Origin: Clostridia bacterium | Lineage (GTDB): Bacteria; Bacillota; Clostridia; Christensenellales; Aristaeellaceae | Reading direction: 5' to 3' | DNA length: 63,170 bases | Assembly (NCBI GenBank): GCA_017429265.1 | Contig: JAFRPG010000015.1 | Location: forward strand, 1 to 63,170 | Part shown: piece after piece, positions 61,557 to 63,170 of the stretch | How positions within the stretch are numbered: the stretch's first letter is position 1 | Layout: each line of letters begins with the position of its first letter | Made by a program: the position numbers and the translations under genes | The notes under the pieces: generated by a model | Told to the model about the DNA's origin: nothing | Seen by the model: only the letters and a program-made list of their open reading frames with translations | The model's database searches: none

Positions 61557-61585
61557 ATCATAGCCCGCAGCCAGTGGGTTGTAAA
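61557..61585 (-). promoter_or_regulatory. Promoter of the DUF308-like gene
   Basis: On minus, TTTACA (61585-61580), 17 bp, TATGAT (61562-61557). Confidence 0.7.
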
Positions 61586-61647
61586 GCGGTATTTGGTGAA
61601 AAAAGCATGAGAAAACCATGAGAAGCGCCGGGCTTTCCGGGCGGAGA

Positions 61648-61676
61648 TTGACTTTTCCCCGTTCCTTCTCTATAAT
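61648..61676 (+). promoter_or_regulatory. Promoter of the second DUF3048 gene
   Basis: TTGACT (61648-61653), 17 bp, TATAAT (61671-61676). Confidence 0.88.
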
Positions 61677-61729
61677 GAAGGCCAGAGACCGGTTTTCCCG
61701 TGATCGCCCGACCGAAGAGGAGTGACGAT

Positions 61730-62929
61730 ATGAAGAAGTGGATCGCACTGGCGCTGGCCGCCATGCTCGCCCTGCTCTGCCTGAGCGCCGGCGCAGACAC
61801 CGTTATCGACGGCATTACCGACCGCGACATCTGGCCGGCTGGGGAGGGAGACAATCCGCCCGTGGACGGCGTGAGCCCCACCACCGGCCGCACGCTCAGC
61901 GGGATCACCCTGCCCCGCGGCTGCGTCGGCCTGGCCGCGACCAGGCGTTATCTCCCCCTGCTCGTGCAGATCGACAACACCGACAACGGCGCCGGCTACC
62001 GCGCGCCCTGGGGACTGGTGAACGCCGACATCGTCTACGAGTCCCTGCTGCGCCGCGAGGGCCACACCCGCATCTCCCTGCTCTTCTCCGACGTGATCCC
62101 GGACGACATCGGCCCGGTCCGCTCCGCGCGCATCGGCCACGCCTGGCTGCGGGAGGAGTGGGACTGCGCCTTCGCCTACTACGGGCAGCAGGAATACTAC
62201 CGCTCCAACGTGGCCGAGGAGTTCAAGCGCCTCGGCGCGGACGCGAAGGGCCTGATCTTCTCCGGTACGGCGGGCTCCGCCGCTCCCTGGAAGCGCTACT
62301 ACTACGCGCGTAAGGGCCTCGTCAGCCCGCATGACAAGGGCGTCAGCGGCGCCGGCCTCATCGGGCTGGTCGACCCGGACTACACCGCTCCGAACCACGT
62401 CTTCCGCTTCACCGACGATCCCGCCGTGGGCGACCCGGCCACGAAGATCAAGGTGGACTGGGGGCGCAAGGATTACTATGCCGAGTATCAGTACTCCGCC
62501 ACCCTCGGCGCCTATACGCGCAATATCCGCTCCGGCAAGGGGATGGAGATGTACCGCGACCTGGACAGCAGCAGCGCGATCACCTTCTCCAATGTGATCG
62601 TGCAGTGGGTGGACATGGACTGGGTGCAGGAGACCGCCCCGGTCATGCGTCTCACGGGCGACGCGAACTTCTTTGTCACCTGGGGTGACGGGGACTTTGT
62701 CGCCCAGGGCAACGCCGACTTCTTCATGAACGGCGTCCATGTCACCGGCTACTGGCGCCGCCTCGGGATGAACAACCGCACGGTGTTCTACGATGCCAAC
62801 GGGCAGGAGATCAGCCTGCAGCGCGGGCGGACGATCATCCTGCTCTTCCCCGCCGTCGAGCGTCAGGTGCACGAGAACCGCTCCGAGCCCACGGTGCTGA
62901 AGATCCAGCGCTCGGTGTCCTACGAATGA
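61730..62929 (+). CDS. DUF3048 (YerB-like) secreted protein, second copy
   Basis: A 399-residue exported protein; signal peptide to SAGA. DUF3048 blocks: YLPLLVQIDNTDNGAGYRAPWGLVNADIVYE, IGPVRSARIGHAWL, FRFTDDPAVGDPATKIKVDW and a C-domain with FFVTWGDGDFVAQGNADFFMNGVHVTGYWRR. Related to the protein at 20512-21600 but with a longer N-terminus and clear divergence. Function unknown. ATG 61730 follows GAGGAG. Confidence 0.87.
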   Translation: MKKWIALALAAMLALLCLSAGADTVIDGITDRDIWPAGEGDNPPVDGVSPTTGRTLSGITLPRGCVGLAATRRYLPLLVQIDNTDNGAGYRAPWGLVNADIVYESLLRREGHTRISLLFSDVIPDDIGPVRSARIGHAWLREEWDCAFAYYGQQEYYRSNVAEEFKRLGADAKGLIFSGTAGSAAPWKRYYYARKGLVSPHDKGVSGAGLIGLVDPDYTAPNHVFRFTDDPAVGDPATKIKVDWGRKDYYAEYQYSATLGAYTRNIRSGKGMEMYRDLDSSSAITFSNVIVQWVDMDWVQETAPVMRLTGDANFFVTWGDGDFVAQGNADFFMNGVHVTGYWRRLGMNNRTVFYDANGQEISLQRGRTIILLFPAVERQVHENRSEPTVLKIQRSVSYE

Positions 62930-62943
62930 TCAGGCAAAAAAAC

Positions 62944-62987
62944 GAAACCGCCGCAGAGCGCATACGCCGCGGCGGTTCCGTTTTTTG
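62944..62987 (+). terminator. Rho-independent terminator
   Basis: AACCGCCGC...GCGGCGGTT stem followed by CCGTTTTTTG; foldback copy 11 begins at 62989. Confidence 0.92.
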
Positions 62988-62988
62988 T

Positions 62989-63170
62989 GGTTCTTCACAT
63001 TTATTCATGGAAAGTCCGTTGATGAGGGGATGCGCCTGCGGGCGCACCAGAGGGCTTTCCGATCGATCCGGGGCTGCCGCCCATTCTCCGCTGAAAACTG
63101 TCCCCCGGACAGTTTTCCGGGCGCTCCGAATCCTCTGGACTCCTTCGGCGCCGTCCCGTAAAAGATAGCC
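62989..63170 (-). repeat. Foldback intergenic element, copy 11, with 67-bp insert (cut by window edge)
   Basis: Reverse orientation, starting GGTTCTTCACA just after the terminator. The right arm carries the 67-bp insert at 63065-63131. The sequence leaves the window in the element's centre. Confidence 0.93.

Overview
The window (63,170 bp, GC-rich) looks like a chromosomal segment of an uncultured, high-GC, gut- or rumen-type Clostridia/Firmicutes bacterium. This is inferred from gene content: a CdaA-CdaR diadenylate cyclase pair, two DUF3048 (YerB-like) proteins, DUF6273, a BspA-like leucine-rich protein, UPF0340, an AgrC/Spo0B-type kinase, and sigma-A promoters of the TTGACA-17-TATAAT type. 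Starts are ATG, GTG or TTG behind strong GGAGG sites. No rRNA, tRNA, CRISPR array or full insertion sequence was recognised.

Layout. 0.3-4.2 kb: a secreted type-B carboxylesterase, then UPF0340 and DUF2974 hydrolase genes. 4.9-10.1 kb (minus): phosphofructokinase, and a SWIM/SNF2 helicase followed by two coiled-coil membrane proteins. 10.2-18.5 kb: an envelope block with an SGNH esterase, an L,D-transpeptidase, a VanY-like protein lacking its zinc ligands, a DUF6273 protein, a NAGPA-type phosphodiester glycosidase and a divergent Lgt-like membrane protein. 19-28.6 kb: an XRE regulator, DUF3048, an aminotransferase, an LRR protein, a Re-citrate/isopropylmalate synthase-family enzyme, a secreted esterase and an unusually short flavoprotein-like gene. 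28.7-35.8 kb: cdaA-cdaR, an RNA m5C methyltransferase, a lipase, dxr and rseP. 36.3-42 kb: a DUF4143 ATPase, then a minus-strand operon (polytopic membrane protein, small protein, class 3 lipase, orphan histidine kinase). 42.1-42.3 kb: a dense cluster of DnaA boxes between divergent promoters. 42.4-57.8 kb: plus-strand genes (TtcA-like protein without a PP-loop, AraC regulator, MATE exporter, RNase H-like nuclease, TPR protein, signal peptidase I, DEAD-box helicase, TetR, acetyltransferases, PfkB kinase, a putative zincin, a flavodoxin-like reductase). 57.9-62.9 kb: an S-layer/CARDB-like protein, TraX, DUF308-like and a second DUF3048 protein.

The most striking feature is a family of foldback elements of about 285 bp (ten near-complete or window-truncated copies plus one short fragment) that occupies nearly every long intergenic gap. 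Each has imperfect terminal inverted repeats of about 25 bp, two long homologous arms carrying their own hairpins, and a separate centre. Arm stems change in a compensatory way between copies. Five copies carry a 67-bp nested insert at exactly the same loop position, in either arm. Many copies start right at the T-tract of a host terminator. They look like non-autonomous MITE-like elements or a structured intergenic repeat, and no transposase is in the window.

Other points for follow-up are the DnaA-box cluster without dnaA nearby, a run of family members that have lost catalytic residues (VanY-like, TtcA-like, Lgt-like), and 41-bp tandem repeats in front of the DUF4143 ATPase.
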